Part shown: one piece after another, positions 43,308 to 52,363 of the stretch
Position numbering within the stretch: the first letter of the stretch is position 1
Layout: each line of letters opens with the position of its first letter
Assembly: GCF_001261775.1 (NCBI RefSeq)
Contig: NZ_LN868536.1
Span: forward strand, 620,001 to 684,000
Direction of reading: 5' to 3'
DNA from: Anaeromassilibacillus senegalensis
GTDB lineage: Bacteria > Bacillota > Clostridia > Oscillospirales > Acutalibacteraceae
Length of the DNA stretch: 64,000 nucleotides
The notes under the pieces: model-generated
Seen by the model: only the letters and a program-made list of their open reading frames with translations
Told to the model about the DNA's origin: nothing
Databases searched by the model: none
Made by a program: the position numbers and the translations under genes

Positions 43308-43736
43308 CTATTTACCGGCTTCCAACTGCTCCACCAGAACAGCGATGTTCCGTATGGTGCGTTCGTCAATAAAATGCTCGATGCGCTCCACCTGTTCCAG
43401 TTCGCTTTCTGTATGGTTCAGCAGGCATAAAAAGCGGTTGAGCAGGCTGTGGCGGTACAGCAGATATTTGCCGAGCGCCAGACCCGTTTCTGTGGGGCTG
43501 ATGCAGCCGTATTTTTCCGCGTCTACAAGACCGAGCTCTTTTAAATGGTCCGACATTTTGGAGGCAGAGGAGGGCTTTACATTTAAATGCTGCGCCAATA
43601 AATGGACGCGGGTGTACCCCTCGTCCTCGCACAGGCGGCAGATCATTTCCAGGTAATCCTCCATGGCGGCGGTCAGCTGGTTCTGTGCTGCCAGCTCGTA
43701 GCCCTTTTGCGTGTGAAAATCCGAAAAACTGCTCAT
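43308..43736 (-). CDS. MntR/DtxR family metal-dependent regulator
   Basis: A 142-aa regulator with a winged helix (about 20-75: MEDYLEMICRLCEDEGYTRVHLLAQHLNVKPSSASKMSDHLKEL-like pattern) and a dimerisation/metal domain (about 76-140, with YRHSLLNRFL, C and E/H residues in LNHTESELEQVERIEHFID). No SH3 domain, so it resembles MntR rather than full-length DtxR. ATG at 43736 has GGGAGGG 7 nt upstream. It is divergent from feoAB across about 100 nt, which suggests Fe(II)- or Mn(II)-responsive control of iron uptake. Confidence 0.9.
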   Translation of the reverse strand: MSSFSDFHTQKGYELAAQNQLTAAMEDYLEMICRLCEDEGYTRVHLLAQHLNVKPSSASKMSDHLKELGLVDAEKYGCISPTETGLALGKYLLYRHSLLNRFLCLLNHTESELEQVERIEHFIDERTIRNIAVLVEQLEAGK

Positions 43737-43839
43737 TCTCAGCCCTCCCATGGGGAACACATCGTCCCATATCGCATATATTAGCAGCAGGAAAGAAAGT
43801 TTCCCCGTCCTAAATACTTATTTTGAGGAGATCATTTTT

Positions 43840-44076
43840 ATGAATCAGATATATTCTCTTACCAGCCTGAAAGAAGGGGAGCGCGCACGCGTATCCACCT
43901 TGCTGTCCAACGGAAGCATGCGCAGAAGGTTGCAGGATATCGGCCTGATCGAAGGAACCGAAGTGGAATGCGTACAGAAGAGCCCGGCGGGAGATCCGGT
44001 GGCTTACATGATCCGCGGCGCACTGATTGCTCTGCGCTCCGAAGATTCTGCCAACGTTCTTGTCGCCTGCCGCTAA
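43840..44076 (+). CDS. feoA: Ferrous iron transport protein A
   Basis: A 78-aa SH3-like protein that assists FeoB. The typical SLTSLKEGERARV opening, RRRLQDIGLIEGTEVECVQKSPAGDPVAYMIRG centre and IALRSEDSANVLV end are present. GAGGAG is 9 nt before the ATG at 43840; the frame to 43750 extends through the intergenic region and lacks support. It is 84 nt upstream of feoB and divergent from the MntR-like regulator. Confidence 0.93.
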   Translation: MNQIYSLTSLKEGERARVSTLLSNGSMRRRLQDIGLIEGTEVECVQKSPAGDPVAYMIRGALIALRSEDSANVLVACR

Positions 44077-44160
44077 ACCGTCGTTGATATTTGTTTTTAC
44101 AGCCGGGAGGCGGGGCGCAATGCGTTTCGCTTCCCATATTTTTAGATAGAGGTGATTCAT

Positions 44161-46308
44161 TTGGGATTGACCAGCGGTTCAACAGGAATTAAAGCGGTGG
44201 ATATGGGATTGGTCGTCAAAAAACAGACCGAGGACGATAAAGTGATTGCCCTTGCCGGGAACCCAAACGTGGGAAAGAGCACGGTGTTTAATGCATTGAC
44301 AGGAATGAATCAACATACAGGAAACTGGCCCGGAAAGACCGTCACCAACGCGCAGGGATATTGTACATACAATGACAGGCATTTTGTCATGGTGGATATC
44401 CCCGGCTGCTATTCCCTGATGGCGCATTCCGCGGAGGAGGAGGTTGCACGCGACTTTGTCTGCTTTGGAAATCCCGACGCGGTAGTTGTGGTGTGCGACG
44501 CCACCTGCCTGGAACGCAACATGAATCTTGTGCTGCAAACGGTTGAGATTACGCCCAACGTCGTGGTGTGCGTCAACCTGATGGATGAGGCGGAACGCAA
44601 AGGCATTCGGCTCGATCTGGATCAGGTGGCGCAACGGCTGGGAGTGCCGGTGATTCCCGCGGCGGCGAGAAGCGGAAAAGGACTGGATGAACTGATGCAG
44701 GCGGTCTGTGACCGGTTGGACGAAGAGGAAAAAGGAGAGACCATCCAAATCCGGTACATCCGACCCATTGAAGATGCGATTGCCACCCTGCAGCCCGCGG
44801 TGGAAACCGTCTGCGGAGAAACCGTCAACGCACGCTGGCTGGCACTCAAGCTGTTGGACTACGATGCGTCGCTGATTCATGCGTTGAACGAATCGCTTGG
44901 CTTTGATGTCACCGGAGACGCGTTGGTCCAGGAAAAGCTGGAGGAAGCAAAGCAAATCATGCAAAGCCGAGGCATCTCCCTGGAGGAATTGCGAGACAAG
45001 ATTGTTTCGTGCATCGTCCTCACCGCGGAGGATATCTGCAACGACGTGGTACATCATGAACGCACCAAGCGGGAGATTCGGGATCGGAAGATTGACCGCA
45101 TCCTGACCAGCAAATGGACCGGGTTTCCCATTATGCTGCTGTTGCTGGGAATCATATTCTGGTTGACCATCACGGGGGCCAACTATCCCTCGCAGCTGCT
45201 CTCCGACGGCCTGTTCTGGATTCAGGACCGTTTGATGGATCTGTTTGTTATGATGGGCGCGCCGGTCTGGCTGCGCAGTATGCTGGTGGAGGGCGTCTAC
45301 CGTGTGCTGGCGTGGGTGGTGTCTGTTATGCTGCCGCCAATGGCGATTTTCTTCCCGCTCTTTACCCTGCTGGAAGACCTGGGCTACCTGCCGCGTGTGG
45401 CGTTTAATTTGGATAAGTATTTTAAAAAGGCGCGTGCCTGCGGAAAACAGGCGCTGACTATGTGTATGGGCTTCGGCTGCAATGCAGCAGGGATCGTCGG
45501 GTGCCGAATTATAGATTCCCCGCGGGAACGGCTTATCGCCATGATCACCAACAACTTTGTTCCCTGCAACGGCAGGTACCCCACATTGATTGCCATCATC
45601 ACCATGTTTTTTATCGGTACGGCAGGAATGGGCGCTTCCTTCCTCTCCACCCTGATCCTGACGGGCGTGATCGTACTAGGCATTGTAATGACGTTCCTGG
45701 TGTCCCGGCTGCTGTCGGCAACCATCCTGAAGGGCGTCCCCTCTTCCTTTACCCTGGAGCTGCCGCCCTACCGCCGTCCGCAAATTGGAAAGGTGATCGT
45801 CCGTTCCATCTTTGACCGGACGCTGTTTGTTTTGGGAAGAGCGGCGGCAGTGGCCGCGCCCGCCGGACTGATCATCTGGGTGATGGCAAATGTATTTGTG
45901 GGGGATGCCAGCCTGCTTGCGCATTGCGCCGCGTTTCTGGACCCCTTTGCGCAGCTGATTGGTTTGGACGGCGTGATCCTGCTGGCCTTTATACTGGGCT
46001 TCCCGGCAAATGAAATCGTCGTTCCCATCATCATCATGGCTTACATGGCAACGGGAAGTCTGACCGACATGAGCGACCTGACGCAGCTGCATACGCTGCT
46101 GGTCAACAACGGCTGGACCTGGCTGACCGCCGTTTGCACGATGCTGTTTTCCCTGATGCACTGGCCTTGTTCGACGACCTGTATGACCATCAAAAAGGAG
46201 ACGCAAAGCCTGAAATGGACACTGATCTCCTTCGCGGTTCCCACAGGGATCGGAATTATCGTCTGCTTCCTGGTGGCAAGCGCTGCCCGGCTGTTTGGAC
46301 TCGTGTAA
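44161..46308 (+). CDS. feoB: Ferrous iron transporter B
   Basis: A 715-aa Fe(II) transporter. The cytoplasmic G-domain has G1 GNPNVGKS, G2 with the GNWPGKTV threonine, G3 DIPGCYS and G4 NLMDE (residues about 30-150), followed by the helical GDI domain and a membrane part (about 320-715) with the two conserved Cys-containing Gate motifs (CMGFGCNAAGIVGCRIIDSPRERL and VPCNGRYPTLIAI). TTG at 44161 with AGAGGTG 6 nt upstream is the likely start; a GTG at 44152 overlaps that site. Works with feoA; a strong terminator follows. Confidence 0.95.
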   Translation: MGLTSGSTGIKAVDMGLVVKKQTEDDKVIALAGNPNVGKSTVFNALTGMNQHTGNWPGKTVTNAQGYCTYNDRHFVMVDIPGCYSLMAHSAEEEVARDFVCFGNPDAVVVVCDATCLERNMNLVLQTVEITPNVVVCVNLMDEAERKGIRLDLDQVAQRLGVPVIPAAARSGKGLDELMQAVCDRLDEEEKGETIQIRYIRPIEDAIATLQPAVETVCGETVNARWLALKLLDYDASLIHALNESLGFDVTGDALVQEKLEEAKQIMQSRGISLEELRDKIVSCIVLTAEDICNDVVHHERTKREIRDRKIDRILTSKWTGFPIMLLLLGIIFWLTITGANYPSQLLSDGLFWIQDRLMDLFVMMGAPVWLRSMLVEGVYRVLAWVVSVMLPPMAIFFPLFTLLEDLGYLPRVAFNLDKYFKKARACGKQALTMCMGFGCNAAGIVGCRIIDSPRERLIAMITNNFVPCNGRYPTLIAIITMFFIGTAGMGASFLSTLILTGVIVLGIVMTFLVSRLLSATILKGVPSSFTLELPPYRRPQIGKVIVRSIFDRTLFVLGRAAAVAAPAGLIIWVMANVFVGDASLLAHCAAFLDPFAQLIGLDGVILLAFILGFPANEIVVPIIIMAYMATGSLTDMSDLTQLHTLLVNNGWTWLTAVCTMLFSLMHWPCSTTCMTIKKETQSLKWTLISFAVPTGIGIIVCFLVASAARLFGLV

Positions 46309-46334
46309 AAGACGGAAATATCGTGCAAAACGAA

Positions 46335-46377
46335 AAAAGCGTTCCTGACCGGCAGTCTGGCCGTCAGGAACGCTTTT
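46335..46377. terminator. Bidirectional intrinsic terminator
   Basis: AAAAGCGTTCCTGAC (46335-46349) and its complement (46363-46377) form a 15-bp stem with T-rich ends both ways, separating feoB from the convergent Ter-type locus. Confidence 0.9.
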
Positions 46378-46408
46378 GTATGCTGTTTTTTGTAAATGCG
46401 CCCCGTTT

Positions 46409-47749
46409 TTATGAGGTTTGTTGCTCCCACAGCCGCTTGCGTGAGGCCTCCTCCATCCAGTTGCACATGGCGACCAGCAGACGGCTGTATAAAGCGCTGT
46501 CCGTAATATCGTCGATGTCGTTGACACGGAAGAAGCTGGCGTTGTTGCAGTGGCGGCCGTCAATTTCCTCCAGATGCTCCAGAATGCCGTATTCCTCACC
46601 GTGGACGCCGACAAACTGCCAGAAGATCGGATAGCGGGAAGTCTTGATCAGAATTTCCTCAATCTCCCAATCGGAGCTGAGACGGCCGTCGGTGAGAAAC
46701 AGAACGACGGTCGGCGCGTTTCTGCCGCCGTAAATCATCATGATATCCCGCATCGCTTCCGGTTCGTTGTTGTACTGGTAGTTCAGCATGCTCATCCAGC
46801 GTTCAAATCCGCCGCCGGTATCAAAGGAGTAGGTGCGGACGTTGTCCATGGTGACAGGCTCAAACTGGCGGCTTTTTGCCGCAAACGCCCAGAAATCCAT
46901 GCTGCAGGAGGGATGCAGGACAGACGCGAAGGCGAAGAATTTATCGATGATGCGCTGCACGCGCCCGTTGCGGTACATGTCAAACATAGAACCGGAGTTG
47001 TCCGCCGCCATCACCACACGGACGGGCTGGCTGACGGACTGCGGCAGCAGGTTGATACCCGCATAGAGGCTGCGGTACAGTGGCAGCAGGTAGTCATTTT
47101 CTCGTTTCGCGCGCTCCGTCAGTTCGTTCATCCGCTTGACGACGTCCGGCGGAATCAGGCTGGTGACGGTAACGTCGCCCGAAGGAGCGGCAACCGGAGC
47201 GGCTGGAGCCGGGGAACGGGCCTCCCGCGTCACAATGCCGCCGTAGCTTTCGATCAGCGCCTTAAGCCCGCCGTTAAAACCGCGTCCCACCGCGTTTATG
47301 CGCCAATCGCCGTTTTTCCGGTAGAGCTCACAGATGACCAGCGCACGCTCGCCGGCGAATTCCGCGCCGCTGTAACGGTACCGCGCGCATTCGGTTTCTC
47401 CGGCTTTCAGCCGCACAAAGCCCTGCGTCAGCTCCCGCATGCAGTTGACGCCGTCAATGGCGCAAGTAAAGGACAGGCGGTCGATTTTGGCCGGGAGCTT
47501 ATCCAGCTGAACGGCAAACCGTACGGCGCCGTCCAACGCTGGAGGGAGCAGACAGACTGCCTGCTCCGGGGATTCCTTGTGGTTGTAGAAGATAAAATAT
47601 TGGTCGTCTGCCAGTTTTCCGGCGGCATCCAGGCCAAAGCAGGAGCAGTCGATTTCCATAGGGGACTTGTGAAAGAGTTCTACCGTCAGAGAAAGACCGC
47701 CGCACAGCTTAGAGATGGAATCCTTTTGGCCCCGTTTCATTTCAAGCAT
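46409..47749 (-). CDS. TerD-VWA protein (TerF-like)
   Basis: A 446-aa cytoplasmic protein. The first 175 residues form a TerD-like domain (KLCGGLSLTVEL, then IDCSCFGLDAAGKL, FIFYNH and ICELYRKNGDWRINAVGRGFNGGL) but lack the GDNRTG-type Ca2+ loop of the true TerDs. A Pro/Ala linker leads to a von Willebrand A domain (about 245-430) with a MIDAS site DNSGS and a later TDGR. This TerD+VWA fusion matches TerF of tellurite-resistance loci. It is the last gene of the minus-strand locus, 21 nt after the Ca2+ pump gene. I infer a metal-dependent scaffold role at the membrane-associated Ter complex. Confidence 0.88.
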   Translation of the reverse strand: MLEMKRGQKDSISKLCGGLSLTVELFHKSPMEIDCSCFGLDAAGKLADDQYFIFYNHKESPEQAVCLLPPALDGAVRFAVQLDKLPAKIDRLSFTCAIDGVNCMRELTQGFVRLKAGETECARYRYSGAEFAGERALVICELYRKNGDWRINAVGRGFNGGLKALIESYGGIVTREARSPAPAAPVAAPSGDVTVTSLIPPDVVKRMNELTERAKRENDYLLPLYRSLYAGINLLPQSVSQPVRVVMAADNSGSMFDMYRNGRVQRIIDKFFAFASVLHPSCSMDFWAFAAKSRQFEPVTMDNVRTYSFDTGGGFERWMSMLNYQYNNEPEAMRDIMMIYGGRNAPTVVLFLTDGRLSSDWEIEEILIKTSRYPIFWQFVGVHGEEYGILEHLEEIDGRHCNNASFFRVNDIDDITDSALYSRLLVAMCNWMEEASRKRLWEQQTS

Positions 47750-47770
47750 GCCTGCAAAGCCTCTCTTTCT

Positions 47771-50485
47771 TTACTGGTGTTTTTCCCTCATGGGAAAGAT
47801 CAGTTTGCGAAGGGTGCCGATCGGCAAAATCACAAGGGAGAAAAGGACGACCCAGCCCCATTCGGAGATGGTCAGCGGCGCGGTGCGCAGGATAGGGCCG
47901 CCGATGAAGGTCATCAAAACCTGCACCACGGCGATCAGGAGCATGACGTAAATAAAGTTGCGATTTTCGCCGATATGTTCAAAGATGTTGACTTTATCCG
48001 TGCGCGCGTTGAAGCCGTTAAACATGGCGCTCAGCACATAGAAGCAGAAGAATCCGGTCATGAAGTACATATCCATGCCGGGGTAGATTTCCGGCCCGTC
48101 CAGGCGGAACAGGGAGCGGAAGAACGGATGCAGCAGAAACAGCAGACTTGCGGCGGTCAGGTATGCGCCAACCGTCAAAACGGAAGACCACATGTTCTTG
48201 CTGATAATGGATTCATCCCTGCGCTTGGGCCGTTCGTCCATATACCGGGCGAGCGGCGGCTCTCCTCCGAGTGCCAGAGCGGCCAGCGTGTCCATAACGA
48301 TATTGACCCAGAGCATCTGTGTGACGGACAGGGGGGTGCCAAGGCCGATGAACGGGCCAATGAAGGCGATCAATACGGCGCTGACATTGATGGTGAGCTG
48401 GAATACGATGAACTTGCGGATGTTGTTATAAATCGTACGGCCATAAAGAACCGTCTTGACAAGGGAATTGAAGTTGTCGTCCAGAATGGTGATATCCGCG
48501 GCCTCCTTGGAGACCTCCGTGCCGGAGCCCATTGCAAAGCCGACGTCCGCTTTTTTGAGCGCGGGTGCGTCGTTGACGCCATCGCCGGTCATGCCGACCA
48601 CCAGATTGAGTTCCTGAGAAACGCGCACCAGACGGCTCTTGTCCGTCGGCAGCGCGCGGGCGACCACGCGCAGGCGGGGCAGGATCTTTTTCAACTCGTC
48701 ATCGCTCATGGCGTTCAAATCGTCGCTGGTCAATGCGATATCATCGCCGGTTTCGATCAGCTTGGCGTCGCGAGCAATGGCGGCGGCGGTTTCCTTCTTG
48801 TCGCCGGTGACCATGACCACCTGGATACCGGCCTTTTTAGCCGTGCGGATGGCTTCCACCGCCTCCGGGCGAAGCTCGTCGCGGATACCGACAATACCGA
48901 CAAACGTCAGGTCTTCCAGAAGGTACTCGCCGATCGGGTTGGCGGAGGTGGCAAACGCGAGGACGCGCATCGCCTTGTTGGCGAGTACCGCCATACGCTC
49001 GTCCAGCCGGGTGCGGATGGCGTCGGTCAGCGGCTGAACCTCCATATTCTCATCGTAATAATACTTGCAGTTCTTCAGGAGCTTTTCCGGCGCACCCTTG
49101 ATCACAGCGCGGTTGAAAGGCCCCTTGATCTCGTTGGCGGAATACTTGTTGGCGCTGTTGAACATCAGGGATTCGCCGGTTTCCAGCTTTGCCGCCTCGT
49201 AATCCAGCGTGCCCTGTACGCCGACAAACTCATGCAGTGCGCGCTCCGTAATATTGCCGCCGGTGACCTGTAATTTGCCATTGTTGACCAAACAAACCGC
49301 ATTGGTGTTTCCGCAGATGTTGACCAGCAGCATCTTCTGCATTTTCTCCGGAATGGCGTTAAAGCTGTTGTACTCCTTGTCTTCCGCGGAGAAATAGTTG
49401 ACGACCTGTAAGGCGCCCTTGGTGATGGTGCCGGTTTTGTCGGAGAACAGGATATTCAGGCTGCCCGCCGTCTCTGCACCGTCAATTTTACGGATCAGAA
49501 TATTATCCTTCAGGAGCTTTTTCATGTTGAGGCCGGATACCAGTGCGATCATCATGGGCAGGCCCTCCGGTACAGCGACCACGATGATGACGATGGCCAA
49601 TGTGATCGAGGAGACCAGATCGCGGAAAATCTGCATCAGATTGGCGGCGGAAAGGTAGGTTTCCGCGCCGGGAAGCAGGGTCGGGTTAAAGAAGATGCAG
49701 TTGATCATGAACGCAACGGCGATCAGTGTGCCGCCGATGTAGCCGAATTTGGAGATCGCGTCCGCGACCTTGCCCAGCTTCAGCTTCAACGGGGATTCGC
49801 GGTCGTCCTCTTCCTTCAGTTCCTGCGCCAAACGGCCGAACTGCGACTGGTCACCCACACATTTGACCAGCATGATTGCCTCTCCGCTGGTGACAACGGA
49901 GCCTCTGTAGAGCTTGTGCTCGTTTAAGAAGTCGATTTCCTCCGGGTTGAACACAAAGTCTTCGTCCGCCGGACGCTTGGAGGCCTCTTCGCTTTCGCCA
50001 TTCAGGCTGGCCTGGTTGACTTTGATAAACCCGTCCACGATCACACCATCCGCCGGAATTTTATCGCCCGCCTGCAAAAGGACATAGTCGCCGGTGACAA
50101 TATTGTCCGTCTGGATGTCGCATACCTGCACGGAGCCTTCCCGCTTGCGGAAAACCTTGCATACAATTCTGGAATACTCGTCCTGAAGCTTTTGAAAGAG
50201 CTGGTTGTTGGAATACTCGCTGTATGTAGATACCGTGGTGGCGAGGACAACGGCGATGGCGATGCCGACGGCTTCCAGCCAGTCGCCAAGTCCCAGAAAA
50301 GCGAAAATCAATGTGATGATGAGCGCTACAGTAAGGATGCGAATGAGTGCGTCGCCGCGGAAATTATCCCACAGCGCGGCCCAGAAGGAGGTTTGCTCCG
50401 GTGGGGTCAGCATATTGCTGCCGTACTTTTTCCGGCTTTCCTCGGCCTCTTGCTCGGTCAATGCTTTCAATTCATGCTTTAACAT
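47771..50485 (-). CDS. PMCA-type calcium-translocating P-type ATPase
   Basis: A 904-aa P2-type cation pump. Phosphorylation site DKTGT at D349; LNGESEE (about 161-167) is the dephosphorylation motif; TGDGVNDAPALKKADVGFAMG is the hinge. The TM4 VPEGLP (305-310) and TM6 WVNIVMDTLAALALGGEPP segments match plasma-membrane Ca2+-ATPases with one Ca2+ site, rather than Na/K or heavy-metal pumps. It would expel Ca2+ from the cytosol. Its start overlaps the HAD gene by 14 nt, so it is part of the Ter-type operon, in which TerD domains bind Ca2+. No calmodulin-type regulatory tail is present. Confidence 0.93.
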   Translation of the reverse strand: MLKHELKALTEQEAEESRKKYGSNMLTPPEQTSFWAALWDNFRGDALIRILTVALIITLIFAFLGLGDWLEAVGIAIAVVLATTVSTYSEYSNNQLFQKLQDEYSRIVCKVFRKREGSVQVCDIQTDNIVTGDYVLLQAGDKIPADGVIVDGFIKVNQASLNGESEEASKRPADEDFVFNPEEIDFLNEHKLYRGSVVTSGEAIMLVKCVGDQSQFGRLAQELKEEDDRESPLKLKLGKVADAISKFGYIGGTLIAVAFMINCIFFNPTLLPGAETYLSAANLMQIFRDLVSSITLAIVIIVVAVPEGLPMMIALVSGLNMKKLLKDNILIRKIDGAETAGSLNILFSDKTGTITKGALQVVNYFSAEDKEYNSFNAIPEKMQKMLLVNICGNTNAVCLVNNGKLQVTGGNITERALHEFVGVQGTLDYEAAKLETGESLMFNSANKYSANEIKGPFNRAVIKGAPEKLLKNCKYYYDENMEVQPLTDAIRTRLDERMAVLANKAMRVLAFATSANPIGEYLLEDLTFVGIVGIRDELRPEAVEAIRTAKKAGIQVVMVTGDKKETAAAIARDAKLIETGDDIALTSDDLNAMSDDELKKILPRLRVVARALPTDKSRLVRVSQELNLVVGMTGDGVNDAPALKKADVGFAMGSGTEVSKEAADITILDDNFNSLVKTVLYGRTIYNNIRKFIVFQLTINVSAVLIAFIGPFIGLGTPLSVTQMLWVNIVMDTLAALALGGEPPLARYMDERPKRRDESIISKNMWSSVLTVGAYLTAASLLFLLHPFFRSLFRLDGPEIYPGMDMYFMTGFFCFYVLSAMFNGFNARTDKVNIFEHIGENRNFIYVMLLIAVVQVLMTFIGGPILRTAPLTISEWGWVVLFSLVILPIGTLRKLIFPMREKHQ

Positions 50486-51257
50486 TTTTTAACTCCTGTA
50501 CAATTTCAGATAATATTTCTTCCGTACCCGCCTGTGCGGGAGAGCGGGAAAAGGTGATGGGAAAGCCCCAGTCGATTCCGTCCAGCTCGCAGCCGCACAG
50601 AGAGTAGCGCGCATCACAGCGGGACAGCATGGGCAGGTCAAACCAGGAATCACCGAATCCAACCGCCCGGTCCTGCCCGCAGCAGGCGCGCGCATATTGT
50701 AAAACAGACCCCTTGTCAATCGCAAGGGGGGAGAGGTAAAGTTTTTTGCGCTGGCGGTAAAACTCCCAGCCGCGCGCGGCGAAATGATGTTGCAGCTGTT
50801 TGTATACAGTTTCGTCAAACGCGTCCGCGTCCACAAAAAAGACCGCCAGATACTCGTATTGCTTAGACAGGCATGTAATGCCGCCCTGCTCGCGCAGGAC
50901 CGTTTGAATCCCGCTGGACAAGTCCTGCGGGAGGCTGCGGACCGTCTGTTCCACCTTTTGTGCCCAGACCGGGTCCAGAACGCCATCCCGGTAGAGGTAC
51001 AGGCCGTTCTGTGTGCTGAGATAGGCGCAGCCGCCGTCTCCGACAAACTGCACCCGCTTGGCCTGTTCCTCGCCCCGCAGGGTATTGATGAAAAAAACGG
51101 ACCGCTTTTGAATTTCCCGCAGGTTCTGGTAGGCGCATGCGGTCATAAAACCGAAGGGTTCCCCATAGCGGAACTCGACTGCGGTAACAGGCGGTTCCGG
51201 CAGGATCCGGCGCTGAGAGAACAGCAGGGTTCCGTCCAGATCGGCACAGAAAATCAT
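50472..51257 (-). CDS. HAD hydrolase of the Ter biosynthetic module
   Basis: A 261-aa Cof/SPP-type HAD phosphatase. Motif I is FCADLDGTLLFS (nucleophile about D6), the Lys motif lies near LSPLAIDKGSVLQYA, and motif IV is VGFGDSWFDLPML. A cap domain occupies about residues 85-180. ATG at 51257 has AAGGGG 8 nt upstream and overlaps the upstream stop (ATGA); its own end overlaps the pump gene. In Ter-linked modules this phosphatase is predicted to act on a phosphoribosylated, nucleoside-like intermediate made by the PRTases; that substrate is inferred. Confidence 0.88.
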   Translation of the reverse strand: MIFCADLDGTLLFSQRRILPEPPVTAVEFRYGEPFGFMTACAYQNLREIQKRSVFFINTLRGEEQAKRVQFVGDGGCAYLSTQNGLYLYRDGVLDPVWAQKVEQTVRSLPQDLSSGIQTVLREQGGITCLSKQYEYLAVFFVDADAFDETVYKQLQHHFAARGWEFYRQRKKLYLSPLAIDKGSVLQYARACCGQDRAVGFGDSWFDLPMLSRCDARYSLCGCELDGIDWGFPITFSRSPAQAGTEEILSEIVQELKNVKA

Positions 51258-52363
51258 ATGTCCGCCCCTTTCTGGTTGGAAATCAGTCCGCAGCACAGGT
51301 AAGGCATGTCACGGTATTCCACAACCGGAACGCCCTTTTCCTGTGCCAGCAGGCAAATATGGACCAGGTCGGGATGGTTCAGACTTTGTACCAGGACACG
51401 GTCCGGAACACGCCGCAGTAAAACACGCGTCGTTTCCCCGATGCTGGGCTTGATCCGGTTGATGTCGTGAATACCAAAGGTTTCCCCGATTTGACGGACC
51501 GCCCGCATGCCGGACCAATCCGGCGTTCGGTCTTCAGAAGAACGCCGCTCGTACAGAGAAAGTATTTCCTGCTGCAAAGGGACAAATTGCGCCGTGATGG
51601 AATCCAGATAAAATTGCGTCAGGTCGATCCCGGTAAACTCGCGGTACACGCGAACACCGTGAAACTCGTCTGCACCGATGATGCAGGGATTGTGTACGGT
51701 ACGGCTGATGAGCCCGCAGATTGTACTGTTCAGGCAGCAGGAGGGATTGATAAAATCTTCGCGCGTGGCGTACAGCTCGGTGCAGTGCGCCGGGTCTGCC
51801 AGCACCGCGAGAATGGGCTTTACATCCGTGTGGTTTTCCCGGTTAAAGGCTTCACAGGACTCTTGCAGCTGGGTGGCGATCATGCCCTTGCCGGTCCAGC
51901 CGTCCACAAAGATGAGTTGGGAATTGGGATGCCGTTTAAGAATCTCGCGCAGGGCATTTTGGTCGAATCCCTTGCCGCGGATGATGCTGATCCCATAGTG
52001 GGGAATATCGCGTCCCAGCTCCCGGCGCGCATAACGGCGCATCAATACGCCGCAGGGAACGCCGGCCCGTACCAGTGAAATAAAAACCGGATTGGGATAC
52101 TGGGAGAGAACCAGACGCGTCAGCGCGCCGGTATACAGAGCGACCCGGCGGCAGCCAGTTTCCATCAGATCATGAAAAACTTTGAGATATGCTTCGCTGG
52201 GGACCTGCTCGATCGGCAGGTTCTCGGAATAGTGCCGGCCCGCCTGGATTTCCTTTTCCCGGACCGCGACGTCCCGCTCTTCCACCAGACCGGTCACATC
52301 TTTTAACAGAAGGACCACGTCGTCCGGACGAAAGCTGCCGGGAGGCTGTAACCCAATGTTCAT
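51254..52363 (-). CDS. StiP-type phosphoribosyltransferase with PELOTA domain
   Basis: A 369-aa protein of the PF11202-type family (sometimes labelled cysteine protease StiP). Its N-terminal two thirds read as a PRTase: FISLVRAGVPCGVLMRR, IIRGKGFDQNAL and the PRPP-loop-like LIFVDGWTGKG (about 180-190). The C-terminal 100 residues (from about GIHDINRIKPSIGETTRVLLRR) form a PELOTA/L7Ae-type RNA-binding-like domain. ATGA overlaps link it to the genes on either side. In Ter-associated modules it is thought to help make a modified nucleotide or nucleoside-like metabolite. Confidence 0.88.
   Translation of the reverse strand: MNIGLQPPGSFRPDDVVLLLKDVTGLVEERDVAVREKEIQAGRHYSENLPIEQVPSEAYLKVFHDLMETGCRRVALYTGALTRLVLSQYPNPVFISLVRAGVPCGVLMRRYARRELGRDIPHYGISIIRGKGFDQNALREILKRHPNSQLIFVDGWTGKGMIATQLQESCEAFNRENHTDVKPILAVLADPAHCTELYATREDFINPSCCLNSTICGLISRTVHNPCIIGADEFHGVRVYREFTGIDLTQFYLDSITAQFVPLQQEILSLYERRSSEDRTPDWSGMRAVRQIGETFGIHDINRIKPSIGETTRVLLRRVPDRVLVQSLNHPDLVHICLLAQEKGVPVVEYRDMPYLCCGLISNQKGADI

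Noticed and set aside
46550-49273. A 907-codon open frame on the plus strand opposite the Ca2+ pump and TerD-VWA genes
   Set aside because: It is the antisense frame of well-recognised proteins in GC-rich DNA, with no domain or ribosome binding site.
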